Positions 35,756 to 44,825 of a DNA stretch of 64,000 nt are shown one piece after another. Both the position numbers and the translations under genes were made by a program. The stretch covers positions 174,215 to 238,214 of the forward strand of contig NZ_JAGQDG010000009.1 in the NCBI RefSeq assembly GCF_018069865.1, in the 5' to 3' direction. Below the pieces are notes generated by a model. It was given only the letters and a program-made list of their open reading frames with translations. It did no database searches and had not been told where the DNA came from. How positions within the stretch are numbered: the first letter of the stretch is position 1; every line of letters begins with the position of its first letter. Source of the stretch: Ideonella paludis (GTDB taxonomy: Bacteria > Pseudomonadota > Gammaproteobacteria > Burkholderiales > Burkholderiaceae_C).

Positions 35756-36505
35756 ATGCCATCAAGCCGCCGTCCCGCCCCCCAGCAACAGCCCCCCAGC
35801 GGGCTCGTGGGTGCACGCCGGGCCACCGCCAGCGCCAAGAGTGAGCAGCGGGTGCGCGACATCCTGCGGGTGGGCCGAGACGTGCTGGCCGAGAAGGGTT
35901 ATGAGCGCGCCACCACCATTGAGATTGCGCAGCGCTTGGGCATCTCTGAAGCCACGGTGTTCACCTACTTTCGCGGCAAGCGCGAGCTGTGCGTGCGCGT
36001 CATCAGCGACTGGTACGACGAGATCATTGCCGCCATGCAGGCCGTGTTGAGCGAAGCTCAGGCCCAGCAACAGCCGCTGCGCCAGCAATTGGCCCTGCTG
36101 ATGCGCACCCATTTACAGCTGTTTTTGATCCAAGGCACAGGCTTGTGTGCACTGGTGCTCTCTGAGGGCCGCTCCAAAGGCCAGGAGCTGGGTGACAGCT
36201 TTGCGCCCTTGCAGCGGCGCTACACCGCCCCGCTGATGGACCTGCTGGCGCGTGGCCAAGCCAGCGGCGAGATCCGCCAAGATGTGCCGCTGCGCCTGCT
36301 GCGCCCCATGGTGCTCGGACCGATGGAACACATTTTGTGGGAGGTGGTGGGCCAGACTTCGAGTGGCAGCGTCAAGACCACCGACCTGGAAACCACCAGC
36401 CGCGCCTTGCACGATATGGTGTGGGCGGCCATTGCAGCCCCTGAGCAAGAATTAGCTCAGTTGCGGCGCTTCAAGGCCAGCATTCTGCAGGCCGTGGACG
36501 GCTGA
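35756..36505 (+). CDS. TetR family regulator, probable repressor of the leucine operon
   Basis: A 249-residue TetR-type regulator. The helix-turn-helix (about 30-80) reads RDILRVGRDVLAEKGYERAT, then IEIAQRLGISEATVFTYFRG. The C-terminal ligand domain begins after about residue 90. A Gln/Pro-rich N-terminal tail of some 25 residues precedes the DNA-binding domain. The ATG at 35756 was chosen over a TTG at 35720 because the promoter palindrome covers the latter. Betaproteobacterial liu operons are known to be controlled by a TetR-family LiuQ or a MerR-family LiuR; the divergent position makes a LiuQ-like role plausible. Confidence 0.88.
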   Translation: MPSSRRPAPQQQPPSGLVGARRATASAKSEQRVRDILRVGRDVLAEKGYERATTIEIAQRLGISEATVFTYFRGKRELCVRVISDWYDEIIAAMQAVLSEAQAQQQPLRQQLALLMRTHLQLFLIQGTGLCALVLSEGRSKGQELGDSFAPLQRRYTAPLMDLLARGQASGEIRQDVPLRLLRPMVLGPMEHILWEVVGQTSSGSVKTTDLETTSRALHDMVWAAIAAPEQELAQLRRFKASILQAVDG

Positions 36506-36515
36506 ACAAGCCGAC

Positions 36516-37631
36516 TCAACGCCCCTGCTGCGCCACCGGCTGCGGTGCCTGCCAGGGCCATACCATGGGTTGCGCCAATATGCGGGTCATCCACGCCGCA
36601 GCCAGCATGCTCAATGCCCAACTCAGTGCCAACAGCCACCAAGCCGCTTGCGCATCCACCAAGCCCCAGCGGGACGCCAACGCGCTGACCACCAGGCTGG
36701 CCGCGTAATGCAGCAAAAACAAGGCATAGCTTTGTGTGGCCAGGGCGCTCAAGACTGCCTTGATCTTCAGAGGGAGGCGCAGCGGGCGGCACTGTGCGGC
36801 CCACCACAGGCTCAGCGCCACCAAGGCGGCCAAGGCCACGCGACTGCGCCAAGCCAGGTCCAGCGCCAGCACCACCACCACGGCCATCAGGCCCAAGGCC
36901 ACTGCGCGCTGCCAGCTTGAGCGCAAGCCCGCGCCGCGCTGCACCCATGCGCCTAAGCCGTAGCTGGCCCAAAAGTACCACGGCGCCATGTCCCAGTCGC
37001 TGTCGAGGTTCCACACCCAGAGGCTGGCCGCTACCGCCACCAAAAGCAAGCCCCCTCGCGCCCAAGCAGCCCAAGACTGGGCCAGGGCCGCCCACAGCAA
37101 GAGACTCATATAAAGCTGTAAATCGATGGCGACGTACCACACGCCGACACTGAGGGCCGGCACCTCCAGCCAATCTTGCAGCAGCAGGGCGTGGGCCCAA
37201 AGCTGAGCCAGGCTGGGCGCTGGGGGCGTGTCAGCATCGACCATCCAGCGACGCGCCAGCCAAGCGGCCCACAGGGTCACGACCATGGCCACCGCAAAGG
37301 GCTTCATCAGGCGCTGCCAGCGGCGCCACACCAAGCCCGCAACACCGCCCACCGTCACCGGGGCCGACAGCGCCCGCTGCAGGCTTTGCGCTGATAAGTA
37401 GCCGCCCACCACCAGAAAGACCTGAACCGCCAAGCGGCCGTGCTCAGCCAGCCATGCAGCCCACTCGGGGGCGGCTTCATGGGCAGCCGCCGCCACCGGC
37501 CCGTACAAGACAAAGTGATGCCACACGATGAACTGCGCGGCCAGCACTTTCAAGCCATCAACCCAGATCACATCGGCCGGCGCCAAGGGGGCGGCCAAAG
37601 AGCGGTCATCCGCCCGACAGGAAGCACTCAT
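36516..37631 (-). CDS. Acyltransferase 3 family membrane protein
   Basis: A 371-residue polytopic inner-membrane protein with about ten hydrophobic segments. It starts with the family hallmark WVDGLKVLAAQFIVWHHFVL (the His probably catalytic) and later AVQVFLVVGGYLSAQSLQRA, the Acyl_transf_3/OafB pattern. Such proteins O-acylate polysaccharides, lipids or peptidoglycan using an acyl-CoA donor. The substrate is unknown. The ATG at 37631 gives a short charged N terminus before the first membrane segment. It is convergent with tetR, 10 bases apart, and not linked to other envelope genes. Confidence 0.85.
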   Translation of the reverse strand: MSASCRADDRSLAAPLAPADVIWVDGLKVLAAQFIVWHHFVLYGPVAAAAHEAAPEWAAWLAEHGRLAVQVFLVVGGYLSAQSLQRALSAPVTVGGVAGLVWRRWQRLMKPFAVAMVVTLWAAWLARRWMVDADTPPAPSLAQLWAHALLLQDWLEVPALSVGVWYVAIDLQLYMSLLLWAALAQSWAAWARGGLLLVAVAASLWVWNLDSDWDMAPWYFWASYGLGAWVQRGAGLRSSWQRAVALGLMAVVVVLALDLAWRSRVALAALVALSLWWAAQCRPLRLPLKIKAVLSALATQSYALFLLHYAASLVVSALASRWGLVDAQAAWWLLALSWALSMLAAAWMTRILAQPMVWPWQAPQPVAQQGR

Positions 37632-37898
37632 ACAGAGAAAAGCCACCTGCCAAGCCGGGGGCCGAAAACCCAAAAAAGTGGGCGATTCTAGGTGCGATAA
37701 AGCCCATTTTTAGAGGGCCGACGCATCTTTTTCATCAGGGTGTCACACTGCTGAAATATGAGGCACGGCATTCAATCCTCAATTGCGACAAGCACTTAGC
37801 ACCACCACCCCCGACTTATTCACACCCTTTTCCACGATCCGCAGGGACAACCCCGACGGCTGCCCTGCCCAACGCTCGCGGCGCCTTGACAAGCCCCG

Positions 37899-37904
37899 TA
37901 CCAT
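37899..37904 (+). promoter_or_regulatory. -10-like TACCAT box 6 bases before the srkA ATG
   Basis: TACCAT at 37899-37904 is followed by six bases (CGCAGC) and ATG at 37911, the same layout as before the LysR gene (TAACAT, CGCAGC). No Shine-Dalgarno site is present, so a leaderless transcript is likely. A TTGACA at 37886-37891 is too close (7 bases) to serve as its -35 box. Confidence 0.5.
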
Positions 37905-37910
37905 CGCAGC

Positions 37911-39014
37911 ATGAGCACCCCCACAGATACCAGCACCCCCTATGCCCGCCTGGGGCCTGACACCGTGCTCGACGCCCTGAACGCTGCGGGCCTGCCCGCA
38001 GACGGGCGGCTCTTGCAGCTCAACTCCTATGAAAACCGGGTCTGGCAAGCACCGCTGGACGACGGGCGAGTCGTGGTGGTCAAGTTCTACCGACCTGGCC
38101 GCTGGACAGATGCGCAGATCTTGGAAGAGCACGCCTTCACCGCCGGATTGGCGGCCGCCGACCTGCCGGTGCTGGCACCCTTGGCCCTACAGGCAGACGG
38201 GCACGACAAGCGCCTGCGTGTGAGCCAAGCCCAAGCACCGGCACCTGATGCGTTCGACGAAGAGGCCCCAAGGACGCCCCAGCCCACGCTGGGCCACTTT
38301 AACGACGAGCTCAGCGGCGCAGGGGCGTGGCGATTTGCGGTGTGTGAGCGCCGTGTGGGCCGGGCCGCTGAGTTGGAAGAGCCCGAGGTGTTGGCGCGCA
38401 TGGGACGGCTGTTGGCCCGCTTGCATGGCGTGGGCAGCCGCAGCCGCTTTGCACACCGCCGCACCTTGGACAGCCAGACCTTTGGCCATGCAGCGCGGGC
38501 ACGTTTGATGGACGGCGGCTTTGTTCGCCCTGAGACCGAGGGCGCATGGATCAGCGCCAGCGCCCAAGCCCTGGACTTGGTGGACCAAGCTTTTGCCCGC
38601 CACGAGGGCCTGCGCCACCTCCGCCTGCATGGGGATTGCCATTCGGGCAATGTGCTGTGGCGGGCCGAGGGTGAGCATGCGGGGCCGAACTTTGTGGACT
38701 TTGACGACTGCTGCATGGGGCCGGCCATCCAAGACCTGTGGATGCTGCTGCCCGGTGAGCGCAGTGCCGTGGAGGCCGCGCTCTATCACCTGCTCGATGG
38801 CTACCGCGACTTTCGGGAGTTTGACGACCGCGAACTGCTGCTGATCGAGCCCTTGCGCACCTTGCGCATGATCCACCACAGTGCCTGGCTGGCCGAGCGC
38901 TGGAGCGACCCGGCCTTTCCGCAAGCCTTTCCCTGGTTTGCCAGCCCCGCCTATTGGAGCCAGCAAACCACCGAGCTCAGAGAGCAGATCGAGCGGATGC
39001 AGCAGACGACATGA
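37911..39014 (+). CDS. srkA: SrkA-type stress response kinase
   Basis: A 367-residue cytosolic aminoglycoside-phosphotransferase-fold protein kinase (YihE/SrkA). The nucleotide-binding region reads LNSYENRVWQAPLDDGRVVV with KFYRPGRW; the catalytic loop is LRLHGDCHSGNVLW and the metal-binding Asp is in NFVDFDDCCMGPAIQDLW. SrkA protects E. coli from stress-induced death and antagonises toxins such as MazF. The gene is monocistronic, with a leaderless-type promoter. Its last 38 bases overlap the 3' end of the convergent amine oxidase gene. Confidence 0.9.
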   Translation: MSTPTDTSTPYARLGPDTVLDALNAAGLPADGRLLQLNSYENRVWQAPLDDGRVVVVKFYRPGRWTDAQILEEHAFTAGLAAADLPVLAPLALQADGHDKRLRVSQAQAPAPDAFDEEAPRTPQPTLGHFNDELSGAGAWRFAVCERRVGRAAELEEPEVLARMGRLLARLHGVGSRSRFAHRRTLDSQTFGHAARARLMDGGFVRPETEGAWISASAQALDLVDQAFARHEGLRHLRLHGDCHSGNVLWRAEGEHAGPNFVDFDDCCMGPAIQDLWMLLPGERSAVEAALYHLLDGYRDFREFDDRELLLIEPLRTLRMIHHSAWLAERWSDPAFPQAFPWFASPAYWSQQTTELREQIERMQQTT

Positions 39015-40431
39015 TCTCCTCGGCCGCGCGCTGGCCGGACATCATCGCGCCATGCACGGTGGCGAAGTACTGACGGTGGGTGGCTTCACCCGCAAAGAAC
39101 AAGCGGCCCGAGACCGAGCGCGCCAAGTCATCGCGCTGGCGCGGATGGCTGCCCAGGGCGTTGAAGGAATAGGAGCCGCGCGACCACGGGTCCGCACCCC
39201 AGCGGCTGATGGCCCAGGCTTTGGGCTGAGGCGTTTGGGGCCCGAAGATGGTGCGCAGGGTTTGCATGGCGCTGGCCACAGTGGCCTCATCGCTCTGCGT
39301 CTCCATGCGCTGTGCTGTATCCGCCGCATTGAAGCCCAGCAGCACCGGCTTGCCCGTCGGCCTGGTCAAGCTGACCCATTCGGTCCATAGGCCATAAGGC
39401 TCGGGGATGTACTCCTGCCAGTCGTAATCGGGGTCCCAAAACACCTGGTCGAACTGCAAAAAGCACTTGTTGAAGACACCCATGCCCAGCTTGCTGATGG
39501 CATCGCGCTTGGCCTGTGGCAGCGCGGGTGTGAAGCTGACGCCACCGGCCTTGAGCACGCCCAGCGGCACGGTGATGAGCACATGATCCGCCGCAAACGC
39601 ACCTTGGCTGGTTTGGACTTTCACGCTGTTGGCTTGCCAGTTGATGCTGCTGACGGCGTGGCCGAGGCGGACATCCAAGCCCTCGGCCAAATGGTCAATC
39701 AAGGCGCCGTAGCCGTCGGGGAAAAGCACATCGCCGCCCTTGAAGGCCTTGTCAGCGTCGTACCAATAGGTCGACTGCAAGGTGGCGGATCCGGCCCACT
39801 CTTGCTCAATGGTGCTGTTGATGAGGAAGTCGGTGTAGCGCTTGTCTTCCGCGTTCATCTGCGCATAGCCCAGCCCCTGGGTGACGGTGGTGCGCACGGG
39901 TTTGTCCTTCTCCGCTTGCTGGCCCGCTTTGAGGGCCTTGTTCATGCGCTTGGTCAGGCTGTCCAGGCGCGCGCGCTCGGCCGCGCTGACGGGCTGGCCT
40001 GAGGTGTTGAAGGTGATGGTGCTGTCGTAGCTGGTTTCCACCATGCGTGCCCCGGCCTCCTGGGCCAGTGCTGTGACCGGGTTACCTTTGACCCCATGAA
40101 TCCACGATGCGCCCAAGTCCAGCGGCAGACCCAGGCTGCGGTCGGTCCAGATGCGCCCCCCCAATCGTGGGCGGGCCTCCAGCACCGTGACGGACCAGCC
40201 CGCATCCGACAAAGCGCGAGCTGCCGCCAGCCCCGACATGCCCGCCCCGACCACCAACACCTGGCCGGCAGGGCCTGCGCCCGGCCGATCTTTGGCCTGG
40301 GCTTTGGAGGCTCCCAGCAAGGCCCAAGCAGCGGCCAAGCTGCCCGCAACCTGGGTGAGCCAAGCTCGGCGCGAGGCCTGTGCAAAAGGCGCCGCTTCTG
40401 CGGCAGAGGGTGAGCTGAACAATGGACTCAT
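38977..40431 (-). CDS. Tat-exported flavin monoamine oxidase family protein
   Basis: A 484-residue FAD-dependent amine oxidase. The N terminus has a twin-arginine signal (ASRRAWLTQVAGSLAAAWAL, cleavage near SKAQA), then the dinucleotide fold VVGAGMSGLAAARALSDAGW, EARPRLGGRIWTD and the C-terminal RLFFAGEATHRQYFATVHGA. Relatives oxidise polyamines or other amines, giving an aldehyde, ammonia and peroxide; the substrate is unknown. I chose the ATG at 40431 because it yields the Tat signal; a GTG at 40464 is upstream. It is divergent from a LysR gene, the likely regulator. Confidence 0.88.
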   Translation of the reverse strand: MSPLFSSPSAAEAAPFAQASRRAWLTQVAGSLAAAWALLGASKAQAKDRPGAGPAGQVLVVGAGMSGLAAARALSDAGWSVTVLEARPRLGGRIWTDRSLGLPLDLGASWIHGVKGNPVTALAQEAGARMVETSYDSTITFNTSGQPVSAAERARLDSLTKRMNKALKAGQQAEKDKPVRTTVTQGLGYAQMNAEDKRYTDFLINSTIEQEWAGSATLQSTYWYDADKAFKGGDVLFPDGYGALIDHLAEGLDVRLGHAVSSINWQANSVKVQTSQGAFAADHVLITVPLGVLKAGGVSFTPALPQAKRDAISKLGMGVFNKCFLQFDQVFWDPDYDWQEYIPEPYGLWTEWVSLTRPTGKPVLLGFNAADTAQRMETQSDEATVASAMQTLRTIFGPQTPQPKAWAISRWGADPWSRGSYSFNALGSHPRQRDDLARSVSGRLFFAGEATHRQYFATVHGAMMSGQRAAEEIMSSAASARSAL

Positions 40432-40447
40432 GACCAACGACGACCGG

Positions 40448-40480
40448 AATGTAAGGATTGCCACATGCTAGGCAAGCCTT
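40448..40480. promoter_or_regulatory. Long inverted repeat between amine oxidase and lysR, candidate LysR operator
   Basis: AAGGATTGCC (40453-40462) and GGCAAGCCTT (40471-40480) are inverted copies with one mismatch and an 8-base spacer, containing a T-N11-A arrangement. The repeat touches the -10-like TACATT of the amine oxidase (minus strand, 40448-40453) and lies 59-86 bases before the lysR ATG. This is where a LysR regulator would control both genes. Confidence 0.6.
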
Positions 40481-40526
40481 CGCCGCCCCACAAGCAAAGA
40501 TTCCACGCATAGGCTGAAAGAAAAAC

Positions 40527-40532
40527 TAACAT
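40527..40532 (+). promoter_or_regulatory. -10-like TAACAT box 6 bases before the lysR ATG
   Basis: TAACAT (40527-40532) precedes the ATG at 40539 by six bases, giving a probable leaderless transcript. There is no good -35 hexamer at 16-18 bp. The arrangement repeats that before srkA. Confidence 0.45.
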
Positions 40533-40538
40533 CGCAGC

Positions 40539-41447
40539 ATGAGCGACACCCCAGACCACCGTGCCCGCCTGCCGCCGCTGAACGCTCTGCGCGCCTTTGA
40601 GGCGGCAGGGCGCTTGGGCAGCTTTGTGGCCGCGGCCCAAGAGCTGCATGTCACCCACCCCGCCATTGGCCGCCACGTGCGCCTGCTGGAAGAGCATGTC
40701 GGCCAGGCCTTGCTAGAGCGCCATGCCCGCGGTGTGCAGCTCACCCCTGAAGGGCGGCGCTACCACGCACAGGTCAGCGAGGCCTTTGCGGTGTTGGCGG
40801 CGGCCACCGATGAGCTGTGCGCACGCCAACAAGCCGCCTGGCTGCGCTTGGCGGTGACGCCCGGCTTGGCCGCGCGCTGGCTACAACCGCGTTTAGGGCA
40901 GTTCAGGCAGCTCTATCCCGACTGGCGGGTGTCGGTAGAGCCCCAACCTTGGTTGACCCACTGCCCGGCCGAGACCGACCTCGCCCTGATGTATGGCGAC
41001 CCTGGCGACTTCAGCGGCCCCACCGAGGTCCTGCTGCGCCCTGCCATCTTCCCGGTGTGCAGCCCCGAGTGCTTGGCTCAGCACGGCGCCCCCCAAAAAG
41101 CCAGCGACTGGCTGCGCTGGCCCTTGCTGCATGAAGACGAGGGCGAGTGGTGGAGCGATTGGCTGCGCCGCAGCGGGCTGAAACGCCGCCTGCACAGCGA
41201 GGTGGCTTACGGCAGCGCCGAGACCGTGTTGCAACTGGCGTTGCAGGGCCAAGGAGCTTGCCTCAGCAATGCCCTGCTGGTGGGCAGCGACCTGGAACAA
41301 GGCCGGCTGGTGCGCCCTGTGGCCGAGGCCCACACCCTGCAGGCTTATGTGCTGCTAGAGCGACCCACAGGCTTAAGCCCGGCAGCCCAGGCCTTCAAGG
41401 CCTGGCTGCGGAAGGAAATAGTAATTGGCACACCAATACACACCTGA
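40539..41447 (+). CDS. LysR family regulator, GcvA-like
   Basis: A 302-residue LysR-type regulator of the GcvA-like branch. The winged helix lies at the N terminus (RLPPLNALRAFEAAGRLGSF, VTHPAIGRHVRLLEEHVGQA, LTPEGRRYHAQVSEAF). The effector domain begins near residue 95 and includes DLALMYGDPGDFSGPTEVLL. It is divergent from the amine oxidase, with a long inverted repeat between them, so its target is probably that gene and itself. Its 3' end is 15 bases from the convergent propeller gene. Confidence 0.92.
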   Translation: MSDTPDHRARLPPLNALRAFEAAGRLGSFVAAAQELHVTHPAIGRHVRLLEEHVGQALLERHARGVQLTPEGRRYHAQVSEAFAVLAAATDELCARQQAAWLRLAVTPGLAARWLQPRLGQFRQLYPDWRVSVEPQPWLTHCPAETDLALMYGDPGDFSGPTEVLLRPAIFPVCSPECLAQHGAPQKASDWLRWPLLHEDEGEWWSDWLRRSGLKRRLHSEVAYGSAETVLQLALQGQGACLSNALLVGSDLEQGRLVRPVAEAHTLQAYVLLERPTGLSPAAQAFKAWLRKEIVIGTPIHT

Positions 41448-41462
41448 GGCTTGGTTCAGGCC

Positions 41463-42605
41463 TTATGGCGTCAGCTTCACAGCTGTCAGCTTGCCGGTCG
41501 ATTGAGAAATATACAGATACCCATCTGCCACTGCCAATCGCCCAGACACTCGCTCAGACCAAACCGTTTTTTGAGTCTGGAGGTCGACAGCATAGGTAGC
41601 TGCATTGGTGGCCACAAACAAATGGGTATTGGTAACGACCAAGTTGGATGCCACCGATTCCGTCGATGGAACCCACCAGTTCCATACTCGCTTGCCTTTA
41701 ACCTGGGTGCGACCAATCACCCCCACATTAGCGGGCGAAAACACGACGCCGCCCGCCAAGGCTGGCTGTCCCTTGTAGGCAGCGTCATCCTTTGCCCACC
41801 GAATGCTCCTATCGGTCAGATTGAACATCAAGAGACGCCCGCCGCTGGTGACATAAGCGTCACCTTTACCGCCCAGCACAGGTGCCTGACCCGAACCCTG
41901 CCAGTTGGAGGCAGGATCGGGAATCTTAAAAGCAAGTTCTCCCGTGAGTCGGTCAACGGCGTGAAATGTGCTGCCTACAAAACTGTAGGCATATCTCTCA
42001 TCAACTGCGGGCGTCCACCCATCATATTGAGGCATGCCAATGAACCACTTACTGACGCCCGTATCTTTGCGGAACATCTGCATGCCGCCGTAGTAGCCAG
42101 CATTGACGTAAACCTGATTCTTATAAACAGTCGGCGCTAGGTAATGCTCCCATTGCGCCGAGTACGCCGACTGGAAGCGTTGCTCCCCCGTCGCAGCATC
42201 CAGCCCACGCAACCATGAATCGGAGCCATGATTGCCAGTCTGCAAATACACAACGCCATCAGAGTAGCTCGGTGGATTGACAGAAAAAACAGAGCCGTAA
42301 TCTACCTTCCACAGTTGGTCGCCCGTGGACGCATCCAATGCGTAGATGAATTGCCCATTGAAGTAGCCCGTTGTTGACACAAAGAGGCGACCATCTGCAA
42401 CGGCCACATCAGTCAAACCGACGCCAGAGCTGATCTGTTTCGTCCACCGCGTCTGAAAGTTCGCTGCGGAAACACTCAAGGGTGCATAGCCTGTGTGAGC
42501 CGCGTTCGCTTGGTACATCGGCCAAGATTGAGCTTGGACCTGGCCTGATATGACTGCCGCGCAGCCCAATGCAGCGGCCCACACTAGTCGTAAGGAATGA
42601 GTCAA
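41463..42605 (-). CDS. Secreted PQQ-type beta-propeller protein, second copy
   Basis: A 380-residue secreted propeller paralogous to the protein at 21068-22267. Shared stretches include ANAAHTGYAPLSVSAANFQ, SAYSAQWEHYLAPT and PQYDGWTPAVDERYAYSF. The PQQ-like D-x-x-T-G turns are LDASTGDQLWK, LDAATGEQRFQ and VDRLTGELAFK. No catalytic domain is visible. The best start is TTG at 42605: GGGAGG lies five bases upstream and it gives a proper signal peptide (LRLVWAAALGCAAVISGQVQ); no ATG fits. The DNA is again poorer in G+C than the neighbours (33 of 60 bases at 42001-42060). Confidence 0.83.
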   Translation of the reverse strand: MTHSLRLVWAAALGCAAVISGQVQAQSWPMYQANAAHTGYAPLSVSAANFQTRWTKQISSGVGLTDVAVADGRLFVSTTGYFNGQFIYALDASTGDQLWKVDYGSVFSVNPPSYSDGVVYLQTGNHGSDSWLRGLDAATGEQRFQSAYSAQWEHYLAPTVYKNQVYVNAGYYGGMQMFRKDTGVSKWFIGMPQYDGWTPAVDERYAYSFVGSTFHAVDRLTGELAFKIPDPASNWQGSGQAPVLGGKGDAYVTSGGRLLMFNLTDRSIRWAKDDAAYKGQPALAGGVVFSPANVGVIGRTQVKGKRVWNWWVPSTESVASNLVVTNTHLFVATNAATYAVDLQTQKTVWSERVSGRLAVADGYLYISQSTGKLTAVKLTP

Positions 42606-42665
42606 AAGAACCTCCCGGGGATGATGGATTTGTGCGTAGGCTAGCCCGTGTCCATGCTTAGAACC

Positions 42666-42696
42666 GAACCGGACTTTTTTTGCCCGGTTCAGTATA
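42666..42696 (-). promoter_or_regulatory. Promoter and inverted repeat of the second propeller gene
   Basis: On the minus strand TATACT (plus 42691-42696) is a good -10 box. It is followed at once by a perfect 7-bp inverted repeat (GAACCGG at 42666-42672, CCGGTTC at 42684-42690) with an 11-base A-rich centre. The repeat lies at the transcription start and could be an operator or a 5' leader hairpin. No clear -35 hexamer is seen. Confidence 0.5.
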
Positions 42697-42756
42697 GACA
42701 AGCACCTTGACTTGGGTGCCCCTGGGAGATTCCCTTAACAATCTAAGAGACGCTGG

Positions 42757-44652
42757 TCAGTCGCAGGTCAGCAAGGCCGTCACACGGCGCACATAGGCGG
42801 CCGGATCTTCCAGTTGGCCCCCTTCGGCCAGCAAGGCTTGGTCGAAGAGGATGTGGGCCAGGTCGTCGAAGCGGGCGTCGCCGTCCAGGCGCTTGACCAG
42901 CGCATGTTCGGCGTTGATCTCCAGGATGGGCTTGGCCTTGGGGGCGTCTTGGCCGGCTTGCTTGAGCATGCGGGCCAGGTGGGCGCTCATGTCGCCCTCT
43001 TCCACCACCACGCAGGCCGGGGAGTCGACCAGACGGGTCGTGACGCGCACATCTTTGGCGCGGTCCTTGAGGGCTTCTTTGAGCTTGTCGAGCACCGGCT
43101 TGAAGGCTTCGGCGGCCTCTTCCGCCTTCTTCTTTTCTTCCTCGTCCTGCAGCTTGCCCAAATCCACCGCGCCCTTGGCCACGCTTTGCAGCGGGTGGCC
43201 GTCGAACTCATAGAGGTGTGACAGCAGCCACTCGTCCACGCGGTCGATCAGCAGCAGCACCTCGATGCCCTTCTTCTTGAAGATCTCCAGCTGCGGGCTG
43301 CTCTTGGCCGCAGCCAAGCTGTCGGCGGTGATCACGTAGATGGCCTCTTGGCCTTCCTTCATGCGCGAGACATAGTCGGCCAGGCTCACGCCCTCGTCGG
43401 CATGGGTCGAGGCAAAGCGATAGAGCTTGGAGAGGCGCTCGCGGTTGGCAAAGTCTTCGCCAATGCCTTCTTTGAGCACGCCGCCAAACTCCTTCCAGAA
43501 GTCGGCGTACTTGGCCTTGTCGTCGGCGCTGTCGCTGTCGGCCAGGCTTTCCAGCATGGAGAGCACGCGCTTGGTGCAGCCTTCACGAATGGCCTTGACG
43601 TCGCGGCTTTCTTGCAGCAGCTCGCGGCTCACATTCAGCGGTAGATCCGCCGAGTCGATCACACCCTTGACGAAGCGCAGGTAGGTGGGCATCAGCGCCT
43701 CGGCGTCGTCCATGATGAAGACGCGCTTCACATAGAGCTTCACGCCGCCGCGCTTGTCGCGGTTCCAGAGGTCGAAGGGCGCCTTCTTGGGGATGTAGAG
43801 CAGCTGGGTGTACTCGCTGCGGCCTTCGACCCGGTTGTGGGTATAGGCCAGCGGGGCCTCTTGGTCGTAGCTGATCTGCTTGTAGAACTCTTGGTACTCA
43901 GCGTCGGTGACCTCGCTCTTGGCGCGCGCCCACAAGGCCTGGGCCTTGTTGACGGGCTCCCACTCGTCCTTCTTGACCTGGGCGCCCTTGCCCTCGTTGG
44001 CCTCGGCGTCCCACACCTCTTGTTGCATCAGCACGGGCAGGCTGAGGTGGTCCGAGTACTTGCTGATGATGGACTTCAGCTTCCAGGTGGAGAGGTACTC
44101 GACCTCTTCGTCGCGCAGATGCAAGATCACATCCGTGCCTCGCTCTGGCCGGGTGATGGTCTCCAGCTCAAACTCGCCCGTCCCCTCACTGCTCCAGCGC
44201 ACGCCTTGCTCGGCCGGCAAGCCCGCGCGGCGGGTTTCCACCGTCATGCGGTCGGCCACGATGAAGCCCGAGTAGAAGCCCACACCGAACTGGCCGATCA
44301 GGTTGGCGTCCTTCTTCTGCTCGCCATCGAGCTTGGCCATGAACTCGCGGGTGCCGCTCTTGGCGATGGTGCCCAGGTGAGCGGCGGCTTCTTCGGCACT
44401 CATGCCAATGCCGTTGTCACGAATGGTCAGAGTCTTAGCCTCAGCGTCGAAAAACACCCGCACATCCAAGTTGGGCGCGTCTTCCAGCAGCTCGGGCTTG
44501 TCCAGGGCTTCGTAGCGCAGCTTGTCGCAGGCGTCTGAAGCATTGGAGACCAATTCCCGCAGAAAGATTTCTTTGTTCGAATACAGCGAGTGGGTCACCA
44601 GATGCAGGATCTGTTTGACCTCGGCCTGGAAGGAATGGGTTTGTTTGCTCAT
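42757..44652 (-). CDS. htpG: Molecular chaperone HtpG (Hsp90)
   Basis: A 631-residue Hsp90. The ATP-binding domain shows [31 protein letters not shown] and [17 protein letters not shown]; the middle domain shows [19 protein letters not shown] and [20 protein letters not shown]; the C terminus gives dimerisation. It assists client folding with DnaK. The ATG at 44652 gives the standard [14 protein letters not shown] start. A near-consensus sigma-32 promoter lies 65-92 bases upstream, so it is a heat-shock gene. Confidence 0.97.
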   Translation of the reverse strand: MSKQTHSFQAEVKQILHLVTHSLYSNKEIFLRELVSNASDACDKLRYEALDKPELLEDAPNLDVRVFFDAEAKTLTIRDNGIGMSAEEAAAHLGTIAKSGTREFMAKLDGEQKKDANLIGQFGVGFYSGFIVADRMTVETRRAGLPAEQGVRWSSEGTGEFELETITRPERGTDVILHLRDEEVEYLSTWKLKSIISKYSDHLSLPVLMQQEVWDAEANEGKGAQVKKDEWEPVNKAQALWARAKSEVTDAEYQEFYKQISYDQEAPLAYTHNRVEGRSEYTQLLYIPKKAPFDLWNRDKRGGVKLYVKRVFIMDDAEALMPTYLRFVKGVIDSADLPLNVSRELLQESRDVKAIREGCTKRVLSMLESLADSDSADDKAKYADFWKEFGGVLKEGIGEDFANRERLSKLYRFASTHADEGVSLADYVSRMKEGQEAIYVITADSLAAAKSSPQLEIFKKKGIEVLLLIDRVDEWLLSHLYEFDGHPLQSVAKGAVDLGKLQDEEEKKKAEEAAEAFKPVLDKLKEALKDRAKDVRVTTRLVDSPACVVVEEGDMSAHLARMLKQAGQDAPKAKPILEINAEHALVKRLDGDARFDDLAHILFDQALLAEGGQLEDPAAYVRRVTALLTCD

Positions 44653-44716
44653 GGTGTTTTCGGAATATGAAATCTGAACACCACACAGGCCCAAGCGGCC
44701 CGGGTGCTGGCAGGCC

Positions 44717-44744
44717 ATATGGGGACAGCGACAGCCGTTTCAAG
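44717..44744 (-). promoter_or_regulatory. Sigma-32 heat-shock promoter of htpG
   Basis: On the minus strand CTTGAAA (plus 44738-44744) is followed by 14 bases and CCCATAT (plus 44717-44723; the base before it is another C). This matches the sigma-32 consensus CTTGAAA, N11-16, CCCATnT perfectly. Transcription should start near 44710, leaving a leader of about 57 bases. Confidence 0.88.
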
Positions 44745-44825
44745 AGGGGCACGCTCTCCCCTTGATGCAGGATGCACAAAACCTCGCCTTCCCCTACAGT
44801 CGGGCGTTAAAACAAGGAGGAACTC

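Noticed and set aside
37886..37904. TTGACA (37886-37891) as the -35 box of srkA
   Set aside because: Only 7 bases separate it from the TACCAT box; 16-18 are needed.
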